Below, one piece after another: positions 4,473 to 5,058 of a stretch of DNA of 5,058 nt; position 1 is the stretch's first letter; each line of letters starts with the position of its first letter. Position numbers and translations under genes: made by a program. Origin of the DNA: Thermomicrobiales bacterium (lineage in GTDB: Bacteria; Chloroflexota; Chloroflexia; Thermomicrobiales; UBA6265); the NCBI GenBank assembly GCA_030446955.1, contig JAUJMG010000210.1:1-5058 (forward strand), written 5' to 3'. A model generated the notes under the pieces. It was not told where the DNA came from, did not search any database, and worked only from the letters and a program-made list of their open reading frames with translations.

Positions 4473-5058
4473 ATGATGCGCTGGATCGTTGGCTCAAGCC
4501 TGAAGCTCCGACTCCTGGTCGTGGCTCTGGCTGCGGCGTTGATGGTCTTCGGAGTCAGGCAGCTTCAGGACGCGTCCGTTGACGCCTTGCCCGAGTTCGC
4601 ACCAGTCACCGTTGAGGTCCAGACCGAAGCTCTCGGTCTGTCGGCGGTCGAAGTGGAAGAGCTGATCACCGTCCCGCTGGAGCAGAACCTGCTCAACGGA
4701 GTGGCCTTTCTCGACGAGATCCAATCGGAGTCCCTCGTTGGGCTCTCGCGGATCGTCATGCGATTTGAGTCCGGAACCGACCCCCTGCGGGCCCGGCAGG
4801 TGGTGCAAGAGCGCCTGACACAGTGGCGCGATTTACCGCGCGTGTCCAAGCCGCCGGTCATGATCCAGCCCCTGTCGGCGACGAGCCGGGTGATGATCGT
4901 GCGGCTCTCCTCGACCGAGCTGTCCCCGATCGACATGTCGGTCCTCGCCCGATGGACGATCAAGCCCCGCCTGATGGGCGTCCCCGGCGTCGCCAACGTA
5001 TCTATCTGGGGCCAGCGGGAACGACAGCTCCAGGTGCTTGTCGACCCAGCGCGGTTGC
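4473..5058 (+). CDS. Efflux RND transporter permease, CusA/CzcA-like (HME type), 5' part only
   Basis: The first 195 residues of an inner-membrane, proton-driven RND pump; the frame is open to the right edge. A short cytoplasmic lead (MMRWIVGSSLK) is followed by the first membrane helix at about 12-29. The porter domain begins with VDALPEF (36-42), a motif shared with E. coli CusA (VDALPD). Further family signatures are GLSAVEVEELITVPLE (55-70), FESGTDPLRARQVVQERL (98-115) and RWTIKPRLMGVPGVANVSIWG (160-180), which match the layout of CusA over its first 200 residues. Full-length pumps are about 1000-1050 residues, so roughly four fifths is missing, including the proton-relay helices and the metal-binding Met cluster. 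Heavy-metal export is therefore family-level inference. No adaptor (CusB/CzcB-like) or outer-membrane gene precedes it, unlike proteobacterial operons; a partner could lie downstream. Start chosen from the ribosome site at 4455-4463. Confidence 0.93.
   Translation, partial: MMRWIVGSSLKLRLLVVALAAALMVFGVRQLQDASVDALPEFAPVTVEVQTEALGLSAVEVEELITVPLEQNLLNGVAFLDEIQSESLVGLSRIVMRFESGTDPLRARQVVQERLTQWRDLPRVSKPPVMIQPLSATSRVMIVRLSSTELSPIDMSVLARWTIKPRLMGVPGVANVSIWGQRERQLQVLVDPARL

Overview
The window is GC-rich bacterial DNA with strong third-position G/C preference in its real genes. It holds four genes. Two are complete (a GntR-family regulator and moeA) and two run off the edges (an enolase-superfamily enzyme on the left, an RND efflux pump on the right). 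The look of the RND protein, the GC content and the strong GGAGG ribosome sites suggest a high-GC lineage such as Chloroflexota (Thermomicrobia-like) or Actinomycetota. This is an impression from recalled protein families; no search was run.

Left part (1-1736, minus strand): a two-gene unit reading leftwards. A 250-residue GntR/FadR (FCD) regulator comes first, and 64 bp later a muconate-lactonizing-enzyme-subgroup enzyme starts, which is cut by the left edge. The regulator has a readable promoter (TTGACG, 18 bp, TATGCT). It is overlaid by two perfect inverted repeats, one of them with the TTGT..ACAA form expected for FadR-type repressors. This fits an autoregulated catabolic unit in which the regulator senses a substrate or product of the enzyme.

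Middle (1737-3277): a 236 bp divergent spacer, then moeA on the plus strand. MoeA is molybdopterin molybdenumtransferase, the last step of molybdenum cofactor synthesis. It starts at GTG 1973 behind a strong AGGAGG. All family motifs are present.

Right part (3278-5058): about 1.2 kb with no convincing gene, then the start of a CusA/CzcA-like (heavy-metal-efflux type) RND permease at 4473, cut by the right edge after 195 residues. The empty stretch is not featureless. It holds two adjacent palindromes, a bulged hairpin followed by a strong intrinsic-terminator-like hairpin (3478-3565), scraps of protein-like sequence in three different frames (about 3830-4062) that look like a decayed secreted-protein gene, and an imperfect palindrome just before the pump. 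No defence system, CRISPR array, insertion sequence, tRNA or rRNA was seen. The most unusual part is the non-coding stretch with its possible small structured RNA.
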